Source of the DNA: Crambe crambe
Taxonomy: Eukaryota > Porifera > Demospongiae > Poecilosclerida > Crambeidae
Assembly (NCBI GenBank): GCA_963924555.1
Contig: OZ004592.1
Coordinates: forward strand, 6,758,001 to 6,822,000
DNA: 64,000 nt
Direction of reading: 5' to 3'
Shown here: piece after piece, positions 19,419 through 30,700 of the stretch
Layout: each line of letters starts with the position of its first letter
Numbering within the stretch: position 1 is the first letter of the stretch
Position numbers and translations under genes: made by a program
Notes under the pieces: generated by a model
Told to the model about the DNA's origin: nothing
The model's input: the letters and a program-made list of their open reading frames with translations, nothing else
Database searches by the model: none

Positions 19419-20572
19419 TCATGCTTTGGGAAGGATATTCCAATTGATCTCTGTCTTTCCATTCTTCTTCAAGTACTGGTTGGCTTTTGAGAAGTGTCTG
19501 CAGCCTAAGAATCCTCTATAAGCAGACAGAGGAGAAGGGTGTACCGATTTGAGGATACAGTGTCTCTTTGTATCTATAAAGGAGCATTTCTTTTGGGCAT
19601 CTTTTCCCCACAACAAAAACACAATCCCTCTACTGTTGGCATTGAGCCAGTGAATCACTGCATCTGTCAGTTTCTCCCAACCCTGGATCAAGAATAGTCA
19701 CACATGACAATCATTATAATCTAGACAATGCACCTTGTCAGAATGGGACTTTGGTTGCTTATGCCTCACAGTCATGCAAGTATTGATGAGGAGGACCCCT
19801 TGTCTGGCCCATCCCATCAGGTATCCATGAGCCGGACGTTGGAAATTGACATCAAGGTCATCCTCCAGTTCCTTGTAGATGTTGAGGAGACTAGGGGGAG
19901 GTTCGATACCCACCCGCACACTGAAACACATCCCATGGGCCTGTCCCGGCCCATGGTAAGGATCCTGACCCAGAATCACCACTTTGACCTGTTGAGAAAA
20001 TCTTATAAACTCTACTTTGTTTATATACTCCATCCACCTCATCAATAGCACAGGAACGAGTCCAACTAAAGACATCATTTGGAGTTGGGTAGACAGTGTA
20101 CTTTGACCTCTCCTCATTCAAGAATTCAATCAACTAATAAAATTTTAATAAAATTTCTGTCTTACCAAATTTCTGTCATACCCACCTTCTGCATGTATGG
20201 TTTTTTAAACTCTGCACTGAGAGCCTTGACCCAACTGAGACCTAACTGTTCAGCACCGAATCTCTTCCCAAGGAGCTTTGCCTCTGCCTCCACTTTCTTG
20301 TGCTCCATTAGTTGTCTTTGGTCTTGAGAGAGAAGAGACAGAGAGGATTCAGGAGACATTCTTTTGGGGCTAGGGATGGAAAGTCTGTCTTCGTCATCTT
20401 GCATCTGGTTCCTGCATTTATGAAGGTGTTGTGGCATGACCTGATCCAGAGTAGGTTGAGGTTCTTACCTCTTCCTTGATGGATCAGGTTTGAAGAAGGA
20501 AGAGAGTTTCATGATGCCTGAAGTGTTGTTATTCTTTTCTTTCTTACTCTTTCTGCTGCTGCTGGAAGCCAT
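19419..20572 (-). CDS. UNG: Uracil-DNA glycosylase (UNG family 1)
   Basis: Removes uracil from DNA and starts base excision repair. Five exons (20469-20572, 20186-20411, 20038-20133, 19734-19988, 19419-19682) total 945 bases, 314 residues, matching the roughly 313 of human nuclear UNG2. The catalytic water-activating loop [12 protein letters not shown], the LLWG strand and the [17 protein letters not shown] minor-groove loop are all intact. The N-terminus is lysine/serine-rich (nuclear targeting) and contains [15 protein letters not shown], the counterpart of the PCNA-binding box of UNG2, but the usual glutamine is replaced by isoleucine. It shares a 102-base promoter with EXOC2 on the other strand. 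Confidence 0.97.
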
Positions 20573-20674
20573 GACTCGCTCGTTCCCGCCAAAAAGGCGC
20601 GAAAGATTTTTAATTAGGCGCGAAAGATTTTTAATTGCGAGCGAACTCTGACCTCTCGATTTATTTTGCACAAG
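20573..20674. promoter_or_regulatory. Bidirectional UNG/EXOC2 promoter with three E2F-like sites
   Basis: Only 102 bases separate the divergent ATGs. They hold TTCCCGCC (20583-20590) and two copies of GGCGCGAAA (20596-20604 and 20617-20625), which read TTTCGCGCC on the other strand, the E2F/DP consensus. The two latter sites lie in a perfect 21-base tandem duplication (20595-20615, 20616-20636). UNG is an E2F target in mammals; control here is inferred. Confidence 0.65.
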
Positions 20675-23600
20675 ATGAGTGGGCCACCGGTGGTGAGTGG
20701 AGTGTCCCCCAAAGAAGGCCTTCCAGGCACCAAAATCATCATAAGAGGAGAAAACTTGGGAACAGGGAAAGATGACATCAAATGTAAGATTTGAACCAGT
20801 CCTCTGGCTTGTTATTGAGTGTATAAACGTACCACCAGCCATCTTGATATGTGGGATCAATTGTGTGGACTCTCTGGAATATGCGAATTCCAAGAAGCTG
20901 ATCTGCTACACCCCAAAGGTGATAGGTTCAGGTGACATCATTGTTTCCACTTTCTCTGGAGGAGCCGGTAGCTGCAATGTCTCCTTCCTGGGACTGGAAC
21001 CTGAGGCAGCTCCAGTGTTGGGTGAGTATGTAGCAGCTTGTCTCGTGCTCAGTTATCCTTTATGTGATGTATGTGGCGTATGTGTATGTGTTTATGAATG
21101 TGATTTGGTTGTGGTGGGTTTATGTGTGTATCTTTAATGTGATTGTGAATGTGGTGGGGTTGTGATGTGCACAGGTCCCCTAGAAGAATCTGATGTGTGG
21201 ATGGATGAGGACTTGGAGTCACTAGCACGTGTCTTCACAGACAAGACTGAGTCTCCTGTGTACACACGGAACCTTACTGATCCCCTGGGACATGATAAGA
21301 GTGCTAGAAATGTCAGGGCAACCAGTGAGACTCTGGGAGACCTTTTCCCTAATGGTCAGTCCTTAAGGAAAGGTTTTTAAAAGGCCGCATCAAAGGAAAT
21401 GGGGGTGTGGGAAAGGAATGATGCTTGCCTTCTATTTTGCAGCAAGTGGAAATTTAATGGATGAGAACTTCAACCCAATATGCCACTTGTTAGAGAAACA
21501 TCGCTATACCAGCTTCTATGATTTGAAGGTGGGACTGGTAAGTCTGAAGAGGGAAGTGGGGATGAACGACCTGGCCCCCATACAGTTTATGAGAGACAAC
21601 CTGGATGCCTTCCTTCAGTGCTACGACACCCTTTCTGATATCCTATATACATGTAAGAAGTGCTAATTAATGCACACTATATCTGTAGCTAGGTCATTTT
21701 TGTCAGACATACACACCCCTTGACTCCACACACATGTGAATGAACTCCTGATTCGTAATGAGAGTGAGTCACAAGGAGGCACTCTGACAGACAGAGTGGA
21801 GGAGCTTCTCAGATGTAAGTACGATATGAGTTTTTGCAGATCAACGTAGCTATGTCTCCACCTCTCACTCCTTTTCTAGACTCTGGACAACAGGCAAAAG
21901 TGGTGTTTGATGGCATCCTCAAGTCTAAGGGCAGAGCTGATTCTACCAGAAATGCACTCACCTTTCTCCAACGCTACCGCTTCCTCTTCAGTCTGCCAAA
22001 AAACATTGAAAAAAATATCAAAAACGTGAGTCAGTTAGACCGAGTACTCTCTGCAATCATGTGATATGATATGACCATTGTTTGTAGCAAGGGTACGATT
22101 TGGTTGCTACAGACTACGAAAAGGCTAAGTCTTTATTTTCCAATACTCAAGTCAACATATTCAAGAAGGTGCTGGAGGAAGTGGAGAAACAAATTGCCAA
22201 CTTCAGAGCCGACCTCAGACAACAGCTTCTTGTTTTACCTTCCACTCTAGAACAACAAAAAAGACTCATTAAGTGAGTATGACCACACCCCTGTAGCCAC
22301 GTCCTTAACCACACCTCTTTTCTTCAGGTACCTGTTGGAACTTGATTGTGAGGGAGATCCAGCTTGGGACTGTATTTGCAACATGTACCTGTGGATCTTG
22401 CGTCTACTCTACACCTCAAAGGAGGACCTCCAGTTCCCTGAAAACGTGAGAGCACCAGGAGAACTGGCCTCGCTCCCCGAACAGTTTGGCCCCATAAAGG
22501 AGCCACCACCCCCTTCTCTCCCCCCTCGGGCACGGGGCAGCGTAGGACGAGAGGGGCACTCTCGGAGTATTTCAGATGTGAGCTATGCCAGTACCTCCTC
22601 GTATGGCTCTCAGACTACAGGTGGGTACAAAGAATACAGAGTATATCTCAGGTAGTATCCTAGGTAGTATCCTAAAGGATATTGAATTGCTAGAGGTTTC
22701 TTTCTTTCTTTCTTTCTTTCTAGCCTCCACCCCAGTGCGTTCAAGAAGTCCTGATAGACAGAGTAGCAGTAGAGAAGGCCAGAGTAAGTCTTCTAGTTCC
22801 GAGATAGAGAATGATATCATTTTTGTATCCACAGGACTTGCCGGTGCAGGGGGTATGCCTGCATTGAAGAGTACGGGATGGGGGTCACAGAGCAAAGGTG
22901 ATGCTAGTGGACCCCCCAGTAGAATCATGTTTGTAGAGGAAGTGACGGAGGTTTTTTGTGTGACACTCCCCGACCTGTGGAGATTGGGACAGGCTTATCT
23001 GAAGGGTAGTCTCTTTCAGGGTGTCGCTCTTCTCACAGAAAATCAGCAGAAGTTGGCTAGAAAGTGCGATAGCAACAGGGGGAAATTTGAGGTGGGGAAC
23101 CAGGAGAAATCATCAGGACTACATGTTATAGTGTTGCTCCGTATTATATTGTACAGAGTAAAGTCTTGGACGTGATTGAGATGTATACCAATATGGTGAA
23201 CTGTGCTCTCTTTCCGGATGCCTATGAGGCACTATCAGAGATAATGAGAGAGAAACTTGGAGAATGGCATTCCTTTGATGGCGATGTTCTTGAGACCCTA
23301 GGGGTGTGGCTTCCTCAGATTGTCCGCAGAGTTAGGTAAGCTACAGGAACTCCCAGAATATTAGAATTTCACTGGCACATTACCTTTGAAAGATTCGACC
23401 ATTGTGTGCATGGTTACTTTCTTTTTTTTTTAGGGAATGTGTGAGCTCGCTGGAGGGGATGGGTTTGCCTGAAAAGGGGATCTGCAAAGTACAGGATCTG
23501 GTCATGAATGTCAGGTCCCTTTGTGCTGACACACTCTTCCAGCGTGCTGCCAAAGGTATATATAATTTATTATGCTAGGAAAGCCACAAAATTTTTTACT

Positions 23601-25091
23601 ATCCTGCAGATATCAAAGTGCTGCACGAGAGGAAAGATGTGTGGAAGCTGCACAATGAGGAAGGAGGAATGGTGACCATCCTGCCCATCCTCTTCGAGAA
23701 TCGTGTGGTGGACGTCCTCCTCTCCCTCAAGGAGATAGTCAATGATATCCACGAGGAGACTCTCCCACAGGTGAACCAGGAGATCCAGGAGACAGCCAAG
23801 GAACACTTTGCAGGACTACTGGAGGTGAGTGAGTGTGCATGCAGTACAGAGGAGGGGAGGCAGGAGAATGTATAAAGACGAGTCGTCTCTTTGTCCCCCC
23901 ATGCAGCATTTCATAGCATGCATTGACGTTTTGGCCTTTCACCTGGAGGATGAACCAAGTAGTCATGAGAATGTGTAAGTATGATACAAGGGTATTTAGG
24001 AGCACACTATATATGAATGATTCCTGATCAATTTTCCATAGCACTGCCAGCCAACAGCAACTGGATCAAGCAAACAGTGTTGCTAGCAAAGTATGTAGGT
24101 ACAGAGTTATAGTCAGAGATGTCACATGATATTCCTTGATTTTCCAGCAGGATGAGCACCTGCTGATCCTGATGAGCAATATGCACTATCTGATGATAGA
24201 AGTGGTGCCACGACTCTTCGCCTGCTTCATGAACCACGGCTACCCACCTTGTTTGGACCTGCAAGAGGTACGTCAGCTCAGCTAATAATGATACATGCTC
24301 CAATTGGCGAATCTACTCAGTTCAATGCAATTCAGTGGTTTTTATTATCCTGGTCCAATGGGTGTGCGCTATTAAGAAACTATTTTGTGTGTATATAGGA
24401 GGTCTTGAAGGACATGACCACTCTTGATGATAAGATTTTTGATGCTTACATCCAGCGGAAGAGTGAGTCCCTGCAAGGGATTATTGAGCAAGGGATGCAG
24501 GTTGGCTACTTTGACTGGGCAGAGGCCCTAGAACCCACAGAGGTCCGGAGTTACATCAGAGAAATCTTGATGAACCTTGTGCTTATTCATGCGGAGGTTT
24601 ATGCTGTGTCAGCACTCATTGTACCACGAGTGATGTATCAGTTGGTGAGGATTCTCTCCAAGGACTTTTTCTATGCCCTCAGTGAAGTGGAGGCCTTCAA
24701 TGTCAATGGAGTCATTTGTGTGAGTGTGGTACTAGAATTATAGTCTTAGGAGCCAATTATCAGCAGCGATTTTTTTGTTTTCAGGCTTTTGTGGAATTGG
24801 TGGCTCTGGAGGACTTACTGGCACCTTATCTGGATGACGAGTCAAAAAGGAACTTTAGCTTGAGCAGAAAGCACTTGGGAGAATGGGATGTGGAAGGAAA
24901 CAACAGGTAGCTATAACATGCATAGGGGCAGAGTGAGTCTGTTCTGAGTCCCACTTTTGTTGGTCTGTATAGTAACAATCAGTTATTGTGTGTATAGGGT
25001 GACTGAGATAGTGGAGGACTTCAAGAAAAAGACAAGCTTCCAATTGAAGTGTTTCAGAGTACAAGAGATTGATACCCAAGCCAGTGATTAA
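20675..25091 (+). CDS. EXOC2: Exocyst complex component 2 (Sec5)
   Basis: Sec5 is a subunit of the eight-part exocyst, which tethers secretory vesicles to the plasma membrane and binds RalA through its N-terminal IPT/TIG domain. The start [20 protein letters not shown] and [10 protein letters not shown], then [10 protein letters not shown] and [13 protein letters not shown], is that TIG domain (exons 20675-20783 and 20839-21021). The helical body follows: [35 protein letters not shown]-like segment, [16 protein letters not shown], the domain around YLKGSLF, and C-terminal [19 protein letters not shown] and [17 protein letters not shown], all in family order. Last exon ends [10 protein letters not shown]-stop. 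Exon edges in the middle were only partly resolved. Convergent with the RhoGAP gene. Confidence 0.95.
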
Positions 25092-25130
25092 ACACAATCA
25101 TCATGCAAGACATTTAAACACAAAATCACT

Positions 25131-25136
25131 TTTATT
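25131..25136 (-). terminator. Poly(A) signal of the ARHGAP19-like gene
   Basis: AATAAA on the minus strand, 157 bases past the stop and only 40 bases from the EXOC2 stop codon, so the two 3' UTRs probably overlap. Confidence 0.5.
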
Positions 25137-25292
25137 TTGTCATATTTTTAGCTCCCATTTTAATGTATGAAGGAACCACAAATACCACTTAGTGATAGCA
25201 AAATTGCAGAATATAGTGTCATATGATATGTCACATGATATGAAATCTAATGTTCAGAAGAAGTGTATGGTGAAGTCAAGACTGCGAGCCAT

Positions 25293-27370
25293 TCAGACAT
25301 CAGTGACCAAGGACGAATTAGTAGAGATGGCCCTAACCACCTGGTACACACCTGGATTCTTGGGGGTCTTGAACAGTCCTGGTGTTGCAATGTTCTGTGT
25401 GTTCATGATGTTTTCTCTGGGCCTGAATACGCTTGGAGTGGCTGTTGGCTTCAGACCTACAGTATTGGAAGGAGCCTCCATTTTGACTGGTGTATAGTCA
25501 ACATTGTCAAATTCCTGTAAGAAAAGGGAGAGTAGTTACAATACACCACTGGATTAAGAATAGTGAGGTTCTGTTACAGAAATGAGGGAGCCTTTCTTGA
25601 AGCAAGGTGTCATGAGTTGAATTTGATCCCTGCTGATCTTTGGAGTTGCATTCTCCTGTGTGAGTGTGTGTTAAGTCTAATCCACACCACAGTGCAAGGT
25701 GATGATTTACCTTGTTTCTCTTCAGGGATTTCTTGAGTCGACTGATGGTAGAATGTCTCCGTTTAACGACAGATGACGGAGTACAACCTGCTTTACTGGC
25801 TGACTCAAACTGACAATAAAAGGTCATGTGATCCCACATTCACAAGGGGCATAATAAGCTGCCATAAGACTCACCCGCTTCATGAAATGTGTCTTCTGTG
25901 GTCCATCAGGCATATTCTTCACAATCTCATAGAGTTTTGCAACTTCATCCATTGCTCTCTCCTTACCAACATCATGATAGTTTTCCACACACTCACGCTT
26001 GCAAGAGGTGGTGTAGAGATCCAGCGCTGGGCCACTACTGTCCTCCTCCTCTTCCTCCTCTCCATTGTGGAGCTCTCCCACAGCAGACATGGTGCACGAT
26101 GTCTTCACTTGCTTTCTCCTCAACTTCTTCTTGCAGTATCGTTCAGCCACCACTTGAACTTCAGAAGGAACCTACATGGATGCCAAACCAAGAAGAATTA
26201 GCAGGTTACTGCAACAACAAAGTTTCAAACACACCTCAAATATACCCTCCCAATCCTCAATCATATAGGCCAACAAGCAAGAAAGCTTCTCCAAGTCTTC
26301 CGGAGGCAATGACTCCTGATGGAAAAGAAAGTAAGAGTGATATTATGATAGCACAAAGTAACAGAAATGGATGGACTTACAGATCTGGAGGCAAAGAAGA
26401 GAGTTGGTGCAAATATTAACGAAAGATTACGAGAATCCATTTTGTTGCCAGGGAATTTTGTGACCTGGAAGAGCAGGTCAAGTAAGTGTTGTAGGATGAC
26501 ACGGTGCACAGGAGGCAGTAGTAACATCAGCAGCTGAAGACAGCGCAGTGTGGACTTGGACGACGACAAACCTGTATGAAGAGGACATAGCTAATTCTGT
26601 CCCCATTTGCAGTAAATCTTTGTAACTTACCAGCAGCTTGAAGGTAAGCATTGAGGTGTCTCTTGATAAGCAAGGGCTCAGGGAGTTCCGAAAAGTACTG
26701 CTTCAGAACTGAAGCGAAGTCATTGGCATGGTAACTCTCATTCAGAATAACTTCTCTAAACTGTCCTGCTTCAAGTGCCTTGACCAGAAGATCCATCCTG
26801 GCCTTGTTGCCTGATTTCCTGAAGAGTCCTTCACGACTGACAAAGGTGTTCATGTGTGTGATGAGTTGGAGTAGAGGGACCTGGTGAGCATCAGAGATGG
26901 CACTGCCAAAGGGGAGGGAACTGGAGGCCCCATCAGCCTCCTCGTGCGATTCTTGGGAAACAGTATAAGTCTGGGAATGGTGATTGTGGTAGAAAGCACT
27001 AAGTCCTCTCTTCATGTAGCGTAAACTGGCAGTTATGTTCCTAATAAATAGAGTGAGAATATTGATGACTTAAATCATAGGTCTGTGCCTATCTACTCTA
27101 CCTTGCTACATTTCCTCCTGAATCTCCAGAGCTATTTTCTTCGTCGTAGCCCAGAAGAGTTTCCAACTGCCCGTCTGGGAAGTCCAATGTCCTGGAGAGA
27201 GCACTGCAACAAATCTCTTTGAGTGCTTCTCTGCCAACTTCTGACTCTATTTCGTATCCAATGCTTCCCGAGGAAGAGGTGGACATAAAAGAAGAGTCCA
27301 CACTAGGAGGACCATCGCTAGAAGAAATAAAAGATCCCAGAGATCCCAAGGAATATCTATCTGCTGCCAT
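25293..27370 (-). CDS. ARHGAP19: RhoGAP protein, ARHGAP19-like
   Basis: Stimulates GTP hydrolysis by Rho GTPases; mammalian ARHGAP19 acts on RhoA in cytokinesis. The start MAADRYSLGSLGSFISSS is chosen because the upstream in-frame codon is GTG. A serine-rich head is followed by the RhoGAP domain: EGLFRKSGNKARMD with the arginine finger, YHANDFASVLKQYFSELPEP, LLLPPVHRVILQHLLDLL and KMDSRNLSLIFAPTLF. After the domain, a helix PDGPQKTHFMKR matches the ARHGAP19 tail, then basic KRRHSTISRLKKSLKRNK and short S/T-P motifs. The stop is at 25293. ARHGAP19 assignment rests on the post-domain helix and on remembered sequence; another RhoGAP subfamily is possible but less likely. Confidence 0.88.
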
Positions 27371-27705
27371 GTTTAAAAGTTTGATCACAGTTCAGTTTAA
27401 AAATGGCTGGACGGGGCCGCTCATTATTTTGAATTTTTATGATTACCACGCATGCGCAATATTACCCCGCCCACCAGTATTAGCATGACATCAGATTACT
27501 GAATTAAAATTAAGTGAGGAATTCCATATACTACAGAGTTATAGATAGTAGAGTTAAGATTCTCATCAGAAGGTGTAGAATCATCACCAGCATTCTTTTG
27601 CACTCTTTTTGTAAGCCAATGAACTTTACCAACTGTCACTGACTCAGATAATAAACCTTAAATGTGACCATTGATAAAGATATGGTAACAGGATATATAT
27701 TTTTG
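27371..27705. other. 5' flank of the RhoGAP gene and 3' flank of CFAP46
   Basis: 335 bases between the ARHGAP19-like ATG and the CFAP46 stop. The part next to the RhoGAP gene is GC-richer and holds an NRF1-like site and TTTGAA (27428-27433), the CHR word of late cell-cycle genes. No gene seen. Confidence 0.5.
27447..27458. promoter_or_regulatory. NRF1-like site upstream of the ARHGAP19-like gene
   Basis: CACGCATGCGCA differs at one base from the NRF1 consensus YGCGCAYGCGCR and lies 77 bases upstream of the ATG. Confidence 0.4.
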
Positions 27706-30700
27706 TTATGCACTTTTCAAGATGGAAGTGGTGAGTTCCAGGTTTCTGTTGATAGGGCCGTACCACTGATTAGTGACCATGCATCCCAGTCCAGTTAAAC
27801 TGAACAACATAGCTGTCTGCACTGGTTCCTCAAAGTACAAATCAGTTTCACTGAATTCATCAAGCAAAGGACACAAATGAATTATACCTTTTAAAGCATT
27901 TAGCTAGTGTACCTCTTGTGGAAATCTAGTCTGGATTGCAGCAGTGAACTCTGGAGGTTAGTCATTGAGTCCATGAATAGTCCAAAGGAACACTCTACAT
28001 GTACAATTCAATTCATTAGCTATCAGATATTTATAACTAAAGTTTGGCTTAAAATACCACCAAGATTGAGTGCTGCAATTGTTCTGGCTTGAACATGGGC
28101 CAATACTCTCTCAGTTCCAAAGAAAATCATTCCAGCACAGTTTTGTAGTAACATTGGCCACCTGCTGAGGCTATGTGAGATGAAGAATGAATATAATTCT
28201 GGTAACTTCAGCTTATACTTACTCCATTGTATTATTTTTGGGACTGAAGCCAATCCATTTTGCAGTAAGCTTGTTGAAGGCTTGGAATATTGATAAGATA
28301 TGAGAGCAGCTATCACTTCCAACACAGTTGGTTGGATCCAGCACATCTATTTTCACAAGAACTTTAAACTATTTATAGCTAGGTAAGGATTAGACATACA
28401 TTTGAAGCCAGTGGTATTAGCAAGTACAGTTTCATGTACATGCTTATCTTTCTTCTTAGCATCTGCTGGAACTGCAATAAGCATACAATTATGTCTAATA
28501 CCCTAATTTGGCGAGAATTCTAGGCGAGAGGCTTGTTGGTCTAGAGGTATGATTCTCGCTTCGGGTGCGAGAGGTCCCGGGTTCGATTCCCGGACAAGCC
28601 CATTTTTTTTTCCTTTTTCCTTTTTTTCTTTCTTAGGACTATAAATGTACCTCCATCTTCTGATATTGATTTCATCAATCTGTGATGCAACATCTGCAGA
28701 GAGAAATCACGTGACACTGAAGAAATATTTTCTTGCTGGAGAAGAGGAAGCATTTCGAGGGGTAGTGATAACAAGGTGCTATCTGCTAAGATCACAACAT
28801 ACAGCCCTAAATCGCTGTTCCCAATACTTTCCTTTCTGTGAAGAAAGAGTAAGGTTTGAATGATAATAGCTATATATATAGGCCTGGCAATCATCTTACT
28901 TGAGAGCAGCATCAACAGGCTGTAAAGCCTCAGAGAGATACGCTGTCATTGCCGTACAGACTTCTCTAAATAAGGACTCCACCTTGTCATGCTGAGAAAT
29001 ATTGGCATTGGATTGGCACTGATGGGCCTGTTCACGATACTTGGCCATCAAGTGCTCAAGAGAACTCAACTTCTCTGGGGACATTTTTGTAGAGCATATC
29101 ACTGGTACTACAGTAAAGCGTGAAGGTAAAGTACAAAATACAACAAAGGAAATTTCTAATAGCTATCACATGCCTTTTACTGGGGGTGGAGATGGGTCCA
29201 TTGTTGCCTTCCCTGGAGGCATAGCAGACTGTTTTTGTTTAGCTGATCCTCTCTTCTTAGACGAATGCCTCTTTGCACTTGATTGAGGTGACGGCTGTGG
29301 TGGAAAGATGTATGCTGAATAGAGTTCAGACCTGAAGATCAAATGGAAACAAGATTTTTATTATACATTGCTAGCTAACTAGTTTTACTTGTCTGGAGAA
29401 TGCTGTAGAATTATGAAGCGAAAATTAGAAGGGTAGCTTCTGATTATATCTAGATGATTTGTGTTCACTGAGAGCTTCTGATAAACCTACATAGTTAAAA
29501 TCTCTGCATGAGCAATGCTTCATTTGCTATGGTACATACCTCAAAGGTGTTCAGGAGAACAGTGTTAGTCTTAACTGCTTGAGATTTTTCATGTAGGATT
29601 CTATCTCTCTGGTGGAGTAGAGCACCCAACTGAGATGTGGCAGGGTCCCACTGCAGCTTGCGGAGAAACTGGGCCATCTCCATGGAGAATACTAAACTCT
29701 GTATCAATAATACCTATCATGCTTCAACTTATGTAGTCTTAAATAATGATCATCCAACCTGATAGAAAGCTAAGTAGAGAGAGGAGATGGCTGGATCAAA
29801 CCTACCAACACGATCAACTAAATCTAGAGCTGCCCTTATTGCTATTCCCTATAAAGTCACAATAATCAATACATGGAATAAAAGCATTGCTGTAGAACTA
29901 ACCCATTCTTTATTGGGTACAGCTATTGATATCGCCTCTGTAAAGGAATGGATGGCCTGTGTCTGACAGATCAGTGAGAAGGACTCCTCCAGCTCACTAA
30001 CATCAGCTTCCTGTTTTCTGACGACCATTGATAAGGTACTGTACTTGTTTGCAAGGTCCTGAACCTCAGTTTCTTGTGCGTCAACCTTCTCTGACTCATC
30101 TATGTTCTTGTTCTCACTAATACTGTGTATGAGAGGAGAAGAGTCCCATTGCTGTGGGGGGTCAGGATTGGTGTGCTCTGAAAGTACATTGAAGCAATGG
30201 CCAAGGAGATAGGTACACTGTATGTCAATAATTATGTATGTACATTAGCTGAATGGATCAAATTCATGAAATTTCTGTACCTTTGCTCTCAAGCTTGGGT
30301 CATTTTTTGCCATGGAATGGGCAGATCCTAATAAGTTTAAACTTTTATCACATGCTAGAGCAACCGTAGAGGTCCATTTCTGTTCCACCTCAGGAAGAAC
30401 TGGATTACTATCTTTGATATAGTTATCAACCATCTACGTAGAAAGTTGTGTTCTAACAATTGTCGATCTAGACTTATATACAATACCTTTTTGATACTGC
30501 TTTTCTGTTGTTGAGTAGTTCGAGAGCTTCTTTCTTCCTTAGAAGACACAGCAAAGATAGTAAGAAGAACTTTAGCTATTTTCAGCTGTACTCCGGCAAT
30601 CTCAATTTCAACTGGCAGTACTATGTCCTGTAGTGAAGACATACATGAAAAGCCCCTTCCTTTGGACTAAATCAGTAAAACTATGACTCACTTGTAGATA

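Noticed and set aside
22585-23175. 196-residue continuous ORF inside EXOC2
   Set aside because: Read-through of introns between EXOC2 exons; only parts match Sec5.
25889-26419. 176-residue + strand ORF opposite the RhoGAP gene
   Set aside because: It is the antisense of ARHGAP19-like exons with matching frame; no homology and introns of the real gene interrupt it.
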